DNA from: Gibbula magus
Taxonomy: Eukaryota; Mollusca; Gastropoda; Trochida; Trochidae
Direction: 5' to 3'
DNA length: 64,000 nt
NCBI GenBank assembly: GCA_936450465.1
Contig: OW388296.1
Coordinates: 36,980,023-37,044,022 of the forward strand
A program made the position numbers and the translations under genes. The notes under the pieces were generated by a model that saw only the letters and a list, made by a program, of their open reading frames with translations, had not been told where the DNA came from and ran no database searches. Shown here one piece after another: positions 34,225-45,332 of the stretch (its first letter is position 1; every line of letters begins with the position of its first letter).

Positions 34225-34360
34225 AGGCCGGCAGCTCCTGACCCCTGGGCTGTCCCATTTCATTCGCCAGGACGATGGCGAGGTGGCACACAAGTCGCTT
34301 GTGGTCGATGTCAGCCATCTTCCCCGCCATGCTCAACACCTCGGCGATGTCCTCCCCTAC
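34225..34360 (-). CDS. GC-rich candidate exon (copy 1)
   Basis: A 136-bp minus-strand open stretch in AT-rich surroundings, bounded by TTATTAG at the 5' side and a strong GTGAGTAC donor at the 3' side, with a CTAAT branch-like word upstream. It encodes about 45 residues beginning VGEDIAEVLSMAGKMAD, then IDHKRLVCHLAIVLANEMG and QELPAC. Composition is that of an ordinary folded protein, but the family is not recognised. Being present twice, it moved with the tandem duplication. It could be a captured host exon or part of an unknown element. No neighbouring exon was found. Confidence 0.35.
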
Positions 34361-34390
34361 CTAATAAATATTAGCCAATATTCGACCGAA

Positions 34391-34500
34391 ATCGAGGCAT
34401 GGTCGTGTGGTAAGCTGTTAGTACAGTCAATGCTGGCGATAGTTTCCTTACTCTGAGGGTGTGGGTTCGAATCCCGCATGGGACTCGGCCCGAAAAAGTA
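34391..34500 (+). repeat. tRNA-like SINE head (copy 1)
   Basis: It has an RNA polymerase III A-box-like TGGTCGTGTGG at 34400-34410 and a perfect B box GGTTCGAATCC at 34464-34474. The boxes are about 53 bp apart, longer than in a typical class I tRNA, fitting a type II-like or intron-bearing tRNA ancestor or a SINE head. Acceptor-stem pairing is partial (tcgag with ctcgg). A non-tRNA body follows (about 34500-34560). It is more likely a tRNA-derived SINE than a working tRNA gene. Confidence 0.5.
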
Positions 34501-34603
34501 CAAGAATGTGTACTATTAAAGGTTGTGTTATCCCAAATATAACCATGTTATGTTCATCAATGTTGATTACTATTCAAGACAACTGCAAAATGTTTTAAGT
34601 TTA

Positions 34604-36305
34604 ACCAAACTTTACTCTCAAACACCATGTAAGTTACCTCATTGGATAAGACATTTAATTATCTTCCCTTTGGGTACCTTGTAGATGGTGGTGCAAATAT
34701 TCCTTGGTACCCTCAGACTAGTTTGATTGTTAAAAACTCATTGAACAGTTAATAGGTATACTACCTAGTGACGTCATATTGCATTTTACGGTATCACATT
34801 CCCTATCAAACATCATGTAAGATACCTCATTGGATAGGACATTTAATTATCTTGCATGTGCGTACCCTTAGATGGTGGTGCAAATATTCCTTGGAACCCG
34901 TAGACTAGTTTGATTGTTAAAAACTCATTAAGCAGTTAATATGTATATTACCTAGTGACGTTATTTTGCATTTTACGGTATCACATTCCCTATCAAACAT
35001 TATGTAAGATACCTCATTGGATAGGAAATTGAATTATGTTTCGTTTGCGTACCCTTGGATGGTGATGCAAATATTCCTTGGTACTGTTTGACTAGTTAAA
35101 TGGTCGAAAACTCATTGAGCAGTTAAAATGTATACTAATGGTAACGTTATTTTGCATTTTACGGTATCACAGTCACTATCAAACATCATGTAAGATACCT
35201 CATTGAATAGGACATTTAATTATCATCCACTTGGGTACCTTTAGATGGCGGTGCAAATATTCCTTGGTACCCTTAGACTAGTTTCATTGTTAAAAACTCA
35301 TTAAGCAGTAAATATGTATACTACCTAGTGACGTGATTTTGCATTTTACGGTATCACATTCCCTATCAAACATCATGAAAGATACCTCATTGGATAGGAC
35401 ATTAAATTATCTTCATTTGAGTTCCTTTAGATGCTGGTGCAAATATTCATTGGTTCCCTAAGCCTACTTTCATTGTTAAAAACTCAAAAAGCAGTTAATA
35501 TGTATACTACCTAGTGACGTTATTTTGAATTTTACGGTATCACAACCCTATCAAATATCATGTAAGATTCCTCATTCGATAGGACATATAATTATCTTCC
35601 ATTTGGTTACGTTAAGATGGTGGTGCAAATATTCCTTAGTACTGTTTGACTAGTTAAATGTTCGAAAACTCATTAAGCAGTTAATATGTATACTATCTGG
35701 TGACGTTATTTTGAATTTTGAGGTATCACATTCAGTATAAAACATCATGTAAGATACCTCATTGGATAGGTTTTATTTATCTTCCCTTTGGGAACCTTTA
35801 GATGGTGATGCAAATATTCCTTGGTACCCTTAGACTAGTATCATGTTAAAAGCTCATTAAGCCGTTAATATGTATGCTACCTAGTGACGTTATTTTGCAT
35901 TTTACGGTATCGCATCCCCTATCAAACATCATGTAAGATACCTCATTAGATAGCAAATTTTATTATCTTTCATGTGCGTACCCTTAGATGGTGGTGCAAA
36001 TATTCCTTGGTACTGTTTGACTAGTTAAATATTCGAAAACTAATTAAGCAGTTAATATGTATACTATCTGGTGACGTTATTTTGCATTTTAAGATATCAT
36101 ATTCAGTATAAAACATCATGTAAGATACCTCATTGGATAGGTTTTAATTATCTTCCGTTTTTCGGTACCCTTAGATGGTGATGCAAATATTTATTGGTCC
36201 CTTAGACTAGTTTCATTGTGAAAAACCCCTTAAACAGTTAATATGTATACTACCTAGTGATGTTATTTTGCATTTTACGGTATCACATCCCCTATCAAAC
36301 ATCAT
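34604..36305 (-). repeat. 187-bp satellite, minus orientation, block 1
   Basis: About nine monomers of the same satellite as at 7.5-22.2 kb, reverse-complemented ('gatacctcattggataggac', 'ggtatcaca', 'tagtttgattgttaaaaactc'). It ends at the tandem-duplication junction at 36305. Monomers are 80-90% alike by eye. No coding potential. Confidence 0.88.
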
Positions 36306-36918
36306 AAAATGTTTGATGTAACTTATGAAATATCATGTAAAATCGTCTTCAAAGTCACGTGACCAAACTGTTATAACATAATTTCAACTGTACTATGGGC
36401 CACCGAGCCTTACATGCTGAATAAACATGTCTGTCTGTCTGTCTGTCTGTCATAACATCTCATGCAATAATTGCAAAATTACAAAACAATTGAACCAACG
36501 TTACTGTTGAAAATGGACGCCATGAGACACATCCCTATCTACCTTCTATATATTTTGCAGTAAAATCATAATAAAGCAGCAAAGACTTTACGATGGAAGG
36601 GTGTCATCTTTAAATATAAGCCATGGTGAAAAGAAACAAATGGCAATCAACTAGAAAGTCTAGGGCATTATAATTAGAGGATAGATTTAACATTTTGCAG
36701 TGAATTTACTAAACCGAACAAAAAAACAGACAAACCGGAAACAACCACTGGCACTCCCTCGTGCAGATCCGGAGGGTACATTCGCCCAAGCTCGGTATCT
36801 GTCTTCCAAGCTCTGTGCTAAAAATAGCACACGTGCAAGAGCTAAAATGCCTAAAAGTAAGCGGAGAGCGGCTGTAAACTCTTCCTCCATAGAAGTTATG
36901 AACTTTCTCAGTACTCAC

Positions 36919-37054
36919 AGGCCGGCAGCTCCTGACCCCTGGGCTGTCCCATTTCATTCGCCAGGACGATGGCGAGGTGGCACACAAGTCGCTTGTGGTC
37001 GATGTCAGCCATCTTCCCCGCCATGCTCAACACCTCGGCGATGTCCTCCCCTAC
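36919..37054 (-). CDS. GC-rich candidate exon (copy 2)
   Basis: Second copy of the frame at 34225-34360, with the same donor GTGAGTAC and a better acceptor (TTATCAG). The residues readable in this frame are unchanged, as far as I can see, while the other strand of the neighbouring sequence has several changes. That is weak evidence only. Confidence 0.35.
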
Positions 37055-37084
37055 CTGATAAATATTAGCCAATATTCGACCGAA

Positions 37085-37194
37085 ATCGAGGCATGGTCGT
37101 GTGGTAAGCTGTTAGTACAGTCAATGCTGGCGATAGTTTCCTTACTCTGAGGGTGTGGGTTCGAATCCCGCATGGGACTCGGCCCGAAAAAGTA
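37085..37194 (+). repeat. tRNA-like SINE head (copy 2)
   Basis: Offset 2694 bp from copy 1, with identical A-box-like and B-box (37158-37168) words. Duplicated with the 2.69-kb block instead of by independent retroposition. Confidence 0.5.
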
Positions 37195-37309
37195 CAATAA
37201 TGTGTACTATTAAAGGTTGTGTTATCCCAAATATAACCATGTTATGTTCATCAATGTTGATTACTATTCAAGACAACTGCAAAATGTTTTTTAAGTTTAA
37301 CAAAACTTT

Positions 37310-40300
37310 ACTCTCAAACACCATGTAAGTTACCTCAATGGATAAGACATTTAATTATCTTCCCTTTGGGTACCTGTAGATGGTGGTGCAAATATTCCTT
37401 GGTACCCTCAGACTAGTTTGATTGTTAAAAACTCATTGAACAGTTAATATGTATACTACCTAGTGACGTCATATTGCATTTTACGGTATCACATTCCCTA
37501 TCAAACATCATGTAAGATACCTCATTGGATAGGACATTTAATTATCTTGCATGTGCGTACCCTTAGATGGTGGTGCAAATAAGCCTTGGTACCCTCAGAC
37601 TAGTTTGATTGTTAAAAACTCATTAAGCAGTTAATATGTATATTACCTAGTGACGTTATTTTGCATTTTACGGTATCACATTCCCTAGCAAACATTATGT
37701 AAGATACCTCATTGGATAGGAAATTGAATTATGTTTCGTTTGCGTACCCTTGGATGGTGATGCAAATATTCCTTGGTACTGTTTGACTAGTTAAATGGTC
37801 GAAAACTCATTGAGCAGTTAAAATGTATACTAATGGTAACGTTATTTTGCATTTTACGGTATCACAGTCACTATCAGACATCATGTAAGATACCTCATTG
37901 AATAGGACATTTAATTATCATCCACTTGGGTACCCTTAGACTAGTTTCATTGCTAAAAACTCATTAAGCAGTTAATATGTATACTATCTGGTGACGTTAT
38001 TTTGCATTTTAGGATATCATATTCCACAGTATAAAACATCATGTAAGATACCTCATTGGATAGGTTTTAATTATCTTCCGTTTTTCGGTACCCTTAGATG
38101 GTGATGCAAATATTTATTGGTCCCTTAGACTAGTTTCATTGTGAAAAACCCCTTAAACAGTTAATATGTATACTACCTAGTGATGTTATTTTGCATTTTA
38201 CGGTATCACATCCCCTATCAAACATCATGTAAGATACCTCATTAGAAAGGAAATTGAATTATCTTGCATGTGCGTACCCTTAGATGTTGGTGCAAATATG
38301 CCTTGGTACCCTTGACTTGTTTAATGGTCGAAAACTCAATAAGCAGTTAGTTTGTATACTAATTAGAGCCGTTATTTTGCATTTTACGGTATCACATTCC
38401 CTATCAAAAATCATGTAAGATTCCTTAATGGATAGGAAACTGAATTATCTTCCATTTTGTTACGTTTAGATGGCGGTGCAAATATTCCTTGGTACCCTTA
38501 GACTAGTTTCATTGTTAAAAACTCATTAAGCAGTAAATATGTATACTACCTAGTGACGTTATTTTGCATTTTACGGTATCACATTCCCTATCAAACATCA
38601 TGAAAGATACCTCATTGGATAGGACATTAAATTATCTTCATTTGAGTTCCTTTAGATGCTGGTGCAAATATTCATTGGTTCCCTAAGCCTAGTTTCATTG
38701 TTAAAAACTCATAAAGCAGTTAATATGTATACTACCTAGTGACGTTATTTTGAATTTTAAAGTATCACAACCCTATCAAATATCATGTAAGATTCCTCAT
38801 TCGATAGGACATATAATTATCTTCCATTTGGTTACGTTAAGATGGTGGTGCAAATATTCCTTAGTACTGTTTGACTAGTTAAATGTTCGAAAACTCATTA
38901 AGCAGTTAATATGTATACTATCTGGTGACGTTATTTTGAATTTTGAGGTATCACATTCCCTATCAAACATCATGTAAGATACCTCATTGGATAGGTTTTA
39001 TTTATCTTCCCTTTGGGTAAATTTAGATGGTGATTGCAAATATTCCTTGGTACCCTTAGACTAGTATCATGTTAAAAGCTCATTAAGTCGTTAATATGTA
39101 TGCTACCTAGTGACGTTATTTTGCATTTTACGGTATCACATCCCCTATCAAACATCATGTAAGATACCTCATTAGATAGCAAATTTTATTATCTTTCATG
39201 TGCGTACCCTTAGATGGTTGTGCAAATATTCCTTGGTACTGTTTGACTAGTTAAATATTCGAAAACTAATTAAGCAGTTAATATGTATACTATCTGGTGA
39301 CGTTATTTTGCATTTTAAGATATCATATTCAGTATAAAACATCATGTAAGATACCTCATTGGATAGGTTTTAATTATCTTCCGTTTTTCGGTACCCTTAG
39401 ATGGTGATGCAAATATTTATTGGTCCCTTAGACTAGTTTCATTGTGAAAAACCCCTTAAACAGTTAATATGTATACTACCTAGTGATGTTATTTTGCATT
39501 TTACGGTATCACATCCCCTATCAAACATCATGTAAGATACCTCATTAGAAAGGAAATTGAATTATCTTGCATGTGCGTACCCTTAGATGTTGGTGCAAAT
39601 AAGCCTTGGTACCCTTGACTTGTTTAATGGTCGAAAACTCAATAAGCAGTTAGTTTGTATACTAATTAGAACCGTTATTTTGCATTTTACGGTATCACAT
39701 TCCCTATCAAAAATCATGTAAGATTCCTCAATGGATAGGAAACTGAATTATCTTCCATTTTGTTACGTTTAGATGGCGGTGCAAATATTCCTTGGTACCC
39801 TTAGACTAGTTTTATTGTTAAAAACTCATTAAGCAGTAAATATGTATACTACCTAGTGACGTTATTTTGCATTTTACGGTATCACATTTCCTATCAAACA
39901 TCATGAAAGATACCTCATTGGATAGGACATTAAATTATCTTCATTTGAGTTCCTTTAGATGCTGGTGCAAATATTCATTGGTTCCCTAAGCCTAGTTTCA
40001 TTGTTAAAAACTCATAAAGCAGTTAATATGTATACTACCTAGTGACGTTATTTTGAATTTTACGGTATCACAACCCTATCAAATATCATGTAAGATTCCT
40101 CATTCGATAGGACATATAATTATCTTCCATTTGGTTACGTTAAGATGGTGGTGCAAATATTCCTTAGTACTGTTTGACTAGTTAAATGTTCGAAAACTCA
40201 TTAAGCAGTTAATATGTATACTATCTGGTGACGTTATTTTGAATTTTGAGGTATCACATTCCCTATCAAACATCATGTAAGATACCTCATTGGATAGGTT

Positions 40301-43053
40301 TTATTTATCTTCCCTTTGGGTACCTTTAGATGATGATGCAAATATTCCTTGGTACCCTTAGACTAGTATCATGTTAAAAGCTCATTAAGCCGTTAATATG
40401 TATGCTACCTAGTGACGTTATTTTGCATTTAACGGTATCACATCCCCTATCAAACATCATGTAAGATACCTCATTAGATAGCAAATTTTATTATCTTTCA
40501 TGTGCGTTCCCTTAGATGGTGGTGCAAATATTCCTTAGTACTGTTTGACTAGTTGAATATTCGAAAACTAATTAAGCAGTTAATATGTATACTATCTGGT
40601 GACGTTATTTTGCATTTTAAGATATCATATTCAGTATAAAACATCATGTAAGATACCTCATTGGATAGGTTTTAATTATCTTCCGTTTTTCGGTACCCTT
40701 AGATGGTGATACAAATATTTATTGGTCCCTTAGACTAGTTTCATTGTGAAAAACCCCTTAAACAGTTAATATGTATACTACCTAGTGATGTTATTTTGCA
40801 TTTTACGGTATCACATTCCCTATCAAACATCATGAAAGATACCTCATTGGATAGGACATTAAATTATCTTCATTTGAGTTCCTTTAAATGCTGGTGCAAA
40901 TATTCATTGGTTCCCTAAGCCCAGTTTCATTGTTAAAATCTCATAAAGCAGTTAATATGTATACTACCTAGTGATGTTATTTTGAATTTTACGGTATCAC
41001 AACCCTATCAAATATCATGTAAGATTCCTCATTCGATAGGACATATAATTATCTTCCATTTGGTTACGTTAAGATGGTGATGCAAATATTTATTGGTCCC
41101 TTAGACTAGTTTCATTGTGAAAAACCCCTTAAACAGTTAATATGTATACTACCTAGTGATGTTATTTTGCATTTTACGGTATCACATCCCCTATCAAACA
41201 TCATGTAAGATACCTCATTAGAAAGGAAATTGAATTATCTTGCATGTGCGTACCCTTAGATGTTGGTGCAAATAAGCCTTGGTACCCTTGACTTGTTTAA
41301 TGGTCGAAAACTCAATAAGCAGTTAGTTTGTATACTAATTAGAGCCGTTATTTTGCATTTTACGGTATCACATTCCCTATCAAAAATCATGTAAGATTCC
41401 TCAATGGATAGGAAACTGAATTATCTTCCATTTTGTTACGTTTAGATGGCGGTGCAAATATTCCTTGGTACCCTTAGACTAGTTTTATTGTTAAAAACTC
41501 ATTAAGCAGTAAATATGTATACTACCTAGTGACGTTATTTTGCATTTTACGGTATCACATTCCCTATCAAACATCATGAAAGATACCTCATTGGATAGGA
41601 CATTAAATTATCTTCATTTGAGTTCCTTTAGATGCTGGTGCAAATATTCATTGATTCCCTAAGCCTAGTTTCATTGTTAAAAACTCATAAAGCAGTTAAT
41701 ATGTATACTACCTAGTGACGTTATTTTGAATTTTACGGTATCACAACCCTATCAAATATCATGTAAGATTCCTCATTCGATAGGACATATAATTATCTTC
41801 CATTTGGTTACGTTAAGATGGTGGTGAAAATATTCCTTAGTACTGTTTGACTAGTTAAATGTTCAAAAACTCATTAAGCAGTTAATATGTATACTATCTG
41901 GTGACGTTATTTTGAATTTTGAGGTATCACATTCCCTATCAAACATCATGTAAGATACCTCATTGGATAGGTTTTATTTATCTTCCCTTTGGGTACCTTT
42001 AGATGATGATGCAAATATTCCTTGGTACCCTTAGACTAGTATCATGTTAAAAGCTCATTAAGCCGTTAATATGTATGCTACCTAGTGACGTTATTTTGCA
42101 TTTTACGGTATCACATCCCCTATCAAACATCATGTAAGATACCTCATTAGATTGGAAATTGAATTATCTTTCATGTGCGTACCCTTAGATGGTGAAACAA
42201 ATATTCCTTAGTACTGGTTGACTAGTTGAATATTCGAAAACTAATTAAGCAGTTAATATGTATACTATCTGGTGACGTTATTTTGCATTTTAAGATATCA
42301 TATTCAGTATAAAACATCATGTAAGATACCTCATTGGATAGGTTTTAATTATCTTCCGTTTGAGTACCCTTAGATGGTGATGCAAATATTTATTGGTCCC
42401 TTAGACTAGTTTCATTGTGAAAAACCCCTTAAACAGTTAATATGTATACTACCTAGTGATGTTATTTTGCATTTTACGGTATCACATCCCCTATCAAACA
42501 TCATGTAAGATACCTCATTAGAAAGGAAATTGAATTATCTTGCATGTGCGTACCCTTAGATGTTGGTGCAAATAAGCCTTGGTACCCTTGACTTGTTTAA
42601 TGGTCGAAAACTCATTAAGCAGTTAGTTTGTATAATAATTAGAGCCGTTATTTTGCATTTTACGGTATCACATTCCCTATAAAAAATCATGTAAGATTCC
42701 TCAATGGATAGGAAACTGAATTATCTTCCATTTTGTTACGTTTAGATGGCGGTGCAAATATTATTTGGTACCCTTAGACTAGTTTCATTGTTAAAAACTC
42801 ATTAAGCAGTAAATATGTATACTACCTAGTGACGTTATTTTGCGTTTAACGGTATCACATTCCCTATCAAACATCATGTAAGATACCTCATTAGATTGGA
42901 AATTGAATTATCTTTCATGTGCGTACCCTTAGATGGTGAAGCAAATATTCCTTGGTATCCTCAGACTAGTTTGATTGTTAAAAACTCATTGAACAGTTAA
43001 TATGTATACTACCTAGTGACGTTATTTTGCATTTTACGGTATCACGGTTACTA
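37310..43053 (-). repeat. 187-bp satellite, minus orientation, long array
   Basis: About 30 monomers. A marker monomer containing 'gttagtttgtataCTAATTAG' type sequence recurs at 38347, 39649, 41322 and 42622. The spacings of 1302, 1673 and 1300 bp correspond to 7, 9 and 7 monomers, so the array is organised in higher-order units. It ends at 43053 in A-rich sequence next to the 3' end of a LINE. Confidence 0.88.
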
Positions 43054-43091
43054 TCAAAAAAAAATCAAAAAAAATAACAGACACATTCATA

Positions 43092-43790
43092 TTACAGAAT
43101 CAATGTTTATTCCAAATTATACATGATATCATAAAGTTAACGTTAATTATAAACTGTAAACATGAACTACATATCATGGTTTCAAGTAAAAGATTATATG
43201 TTGTATATGTTATATAAATAAATATACATATAATTTATTTAGGAGTTTAAGGTACCCGGTACTCTCCCTTAATTTATATGCATGCCACAAAAACTTACTA
43301 AAACGTTGTAATACAAACACGTTTTCCATTGACAATATAGATCTAAATTTATGCATGTTTGGGTTCCGATGATATACATCTGGTAAGTATTTAACTCGTA
43401 AAACGTTATACAAAGTGCATATAAATAAGAGATGATACTCGTCTTCTACACCTCGGTTACAAAATGGACATAAACGTTGTGCTTTATCTATTCCTTACCA
43501 TCTCCCTTCGTTGAATTTCAGTCTTAGTAAACCACATCTGAATTTAACAAGTATGTTTCTTAATCGTTTATCAATTATACAAGTTAAATATTTTTCAGGA
43601 GCTAAAATGCTTTGATATTCCCGATAGATACAATATCTTGAGCTATTAGTCAGAGTACATGTCCAAGATTTGAAGAAGATATTTATAGCAACATTCTTAA
43701 AGGCATGAATAAAGGAACTTACATTTCCTACAGATTGAAACATCCAAACGTAACCAAAACCATGCGAGAATAATATATCATAAATATATG
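43092..43790 (-). pseudogene. LINE ORF2 C-terminal region
   Basis: From 43790 down the frame reads FSHGFGYVWMFQSVGNVSSF, SILAPEKYLTCI, LVKFRCGLLRLKFNEGRW, then after one TAA (43492-43494) AQRLCPFCNRGVEDEYHLLF, ICTLYNV and a helix region ending at 43210. This is the C-terminal region of a LINE ORF2 with its CxxC...EDEYH...C end domain. One nonsense codon is the only lesion in about 190 codons. The 3' UTR abuts A-rich sequence at the satellite edge. RT is absent (5'-truncated). Confidence 0.75.
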
Positions 43791-44028
43791 ATGCTTAAGT
43801 GGTGTAACCACAGTTAAAATAGTACAAGTGCATTGTGTATACCTTAAGTGGAATTCGACTGTCATTCATTTGCGAAACTCGAAGCCAATATCTTAATGTT
43901 TTACACATTGCGTTAATATATGCCAAAACTCCTATTAATAAAAATGAGTTACACTTCAAGGAATAAATCTTTTCATCATGTTGGATAGAACATGGTTCCT
44001 AGGGTATCCAAGCTGGTCTTAGCTGTCC

Positions 44029-44958
44029 CTATACTTTCGCCTTATACTCTGTCTCCACCTCCCCACTGCAACTTGACAAAGCACCAAATCTCCCCGCAAT
44101 AACCCCAGCGTCTGACAACTTAGCTACCCGACTGTAATACTGCGCGCTTTTTTCTGTAAACCACCCGATATGGCTCATAACGTCCCCCACATTTCTTGCT
44201 GCCCCAGAAAGTGTCATAGACACAGCACAACCTGCCCAGGAAACTATAGGGTGTCTCTTTTTCATATATGCCCAAGGTAAGCAGATATCCCCTCAACCGC
44301 TCATAATTTTATATGACAGAATATGAGACAGGTTGGTTTAAAACCCTTCCTGACTCCGAAACGATTGGGAATAGATAACCAAATCTCAAATCAACTTGCC
44401 ACTCTCGGAGGGTGTTCATGTAGCGTTCAAGGGCAAACACAGGACAAATCTGCAGGTCTTTGCACCTTTTCACCACAAAGTCATTGCATTTACCTTCCCC
44501 CCTTTACCAAACGTGTGTCTGAAACAAAGGCCAGAGTTATCCTGCAGCCTCCTAACTTCCTGAGACAAAGTCAACGACAAATCCCCTGCCCTGTCACCTG
44601 CAAAGAATAAAAGTTTCAGCACAGCCTGGTCTCTTAACAAAGTAAATCTCTCCCTTGATGAAATGTCCGGTCGTGAGATTTGTGAGATATCTATGTGTAC
44701 AGCAACCTGCCTTAACTTAGTAAGAAAAATGGGTTTCGTCTGCTTTGGAACGAGGTGTGCCCTAGCATGCTCTTCTTTGATCAATATCAAATACAACCTA
44801 TTTGACTCTGCCCTTGCTGGATTTCCATGTGCTTGTCGCTCGTCACAGCCCTTGCCCCGACCATGGGCCTTGAAAATACCTGCCAACCTGTTTATCATCC
44901 CCTCAACGGTACCTGAAGCTAACCTGACATCCACAGTCATGAATTCCCCTTTCGCCAA
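44029..44958 (-). pseudogene. DIRS-like tyrosine recombinase
   Basis: The recombinase would integrate a circular DNA copy of the retroelement without target duplication. The N-terminal part ends with RDQAVLKLLFFAGDRAGDLS, holding the first catalytic Arg, then GLCFRHTFGKGGKVNAM. A frameshifted gap of about 200 bp (44270-44470) follows. The C-terminal part reads AGCAVSMTLSGAARNVGDVM, SHIGWF and KSAQYYSRV, which carries the expected nucleophile Tyr. The usual HxxR just before AGCAV is not visible (SWAGCAV), so a catalytic residue appears lost. It lies downstream of RT/RNase H on the same strand, as in DIRS elements. Confidence 0.72.
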
Positions 44959-45332
44959 TATAGCAACAATCCACTGAATGCACCTGTGTTTTCCCTTCCC
45001 TGTCTTTGTATACCAGAAACCTACAAATATCAGATGGGGTGCAAGTTAGCATAGTCACATTTCTATGATAAGGGGAAATTGTCAAGAACATTGTAAAAGT
45101 TTCCTCAAGGCTAACCCTCCTTCTCACTGATGATGACTGCCTAGTCTTTTCATCTAGCTGCCTGAGCCTGACGTCAATAGCCTCCCAATCAATATCAACT
45201 GACTCCTGCAATCATGAGAAACTAAGTCTGAATACGCGGAGAGGCCATGGCAATGAACTATCAGCTGCAAAACCCCTTTTAGATGGCGTCTCGATTACCC
45301 CTTTTCCCCCACCCATGCCAGCTGGATAGAAT
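44959..45332 (-). pseudogene. DIRS linker between RNase H and recombinase
   Basis: Broken frames join the RNase H region to the recombinase (for example DVRLRQLDEKTRQSSSVRRR and DICRFLVYKDREGKT). This resembles the core-binding N-terminal domain of tyrosine recombinases (small helices with a 'fl..k' repeat). Frames shift at least twice. Confidence 0.45.

Larger units (their letters stand above)
33617..36305. repeat. 2.69-kb tandem duplication, copy 1
   Basis: It starts at 'aaaatgtttgatg' inside the LINE stop-codon region and ends in a satellite monomer at 'caaacatcat'. Contents: LINE 3' UTR and (TCTG)n, a GC-rich candidate exon, a tRNA-like SINE and about nine minus-oriented satellite monomers. 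Copy 2 follows directly. Copy 1 lacks an 8-bp insertion ('tgttataa') that copy 2 has near 36371. Confidence 0.85.
36306..38993. repeat. 2.69-kb tandem duplication, copy 2
   Basis: Starts at 36306 with the same 'aaaatgtttgatg' word, 2689 bp from copy 1, and repeats the LINE 3' UTR, exon-like frame and SINE with only a handful of differences. Within the satellite part the correspondence is clear to about 37930. Beyond that, deletions within monomers blur the end, so the right limit is approximate. Confidence 0.75.

Noticed and set aside
34006..34374. 122-codon plus-strand frame (also 36700-37068)
   Set aside because: Arg/Pro/Ser-rich composition and position antisense to the better splice-bounded minus-strand frame mark it as a shadow.
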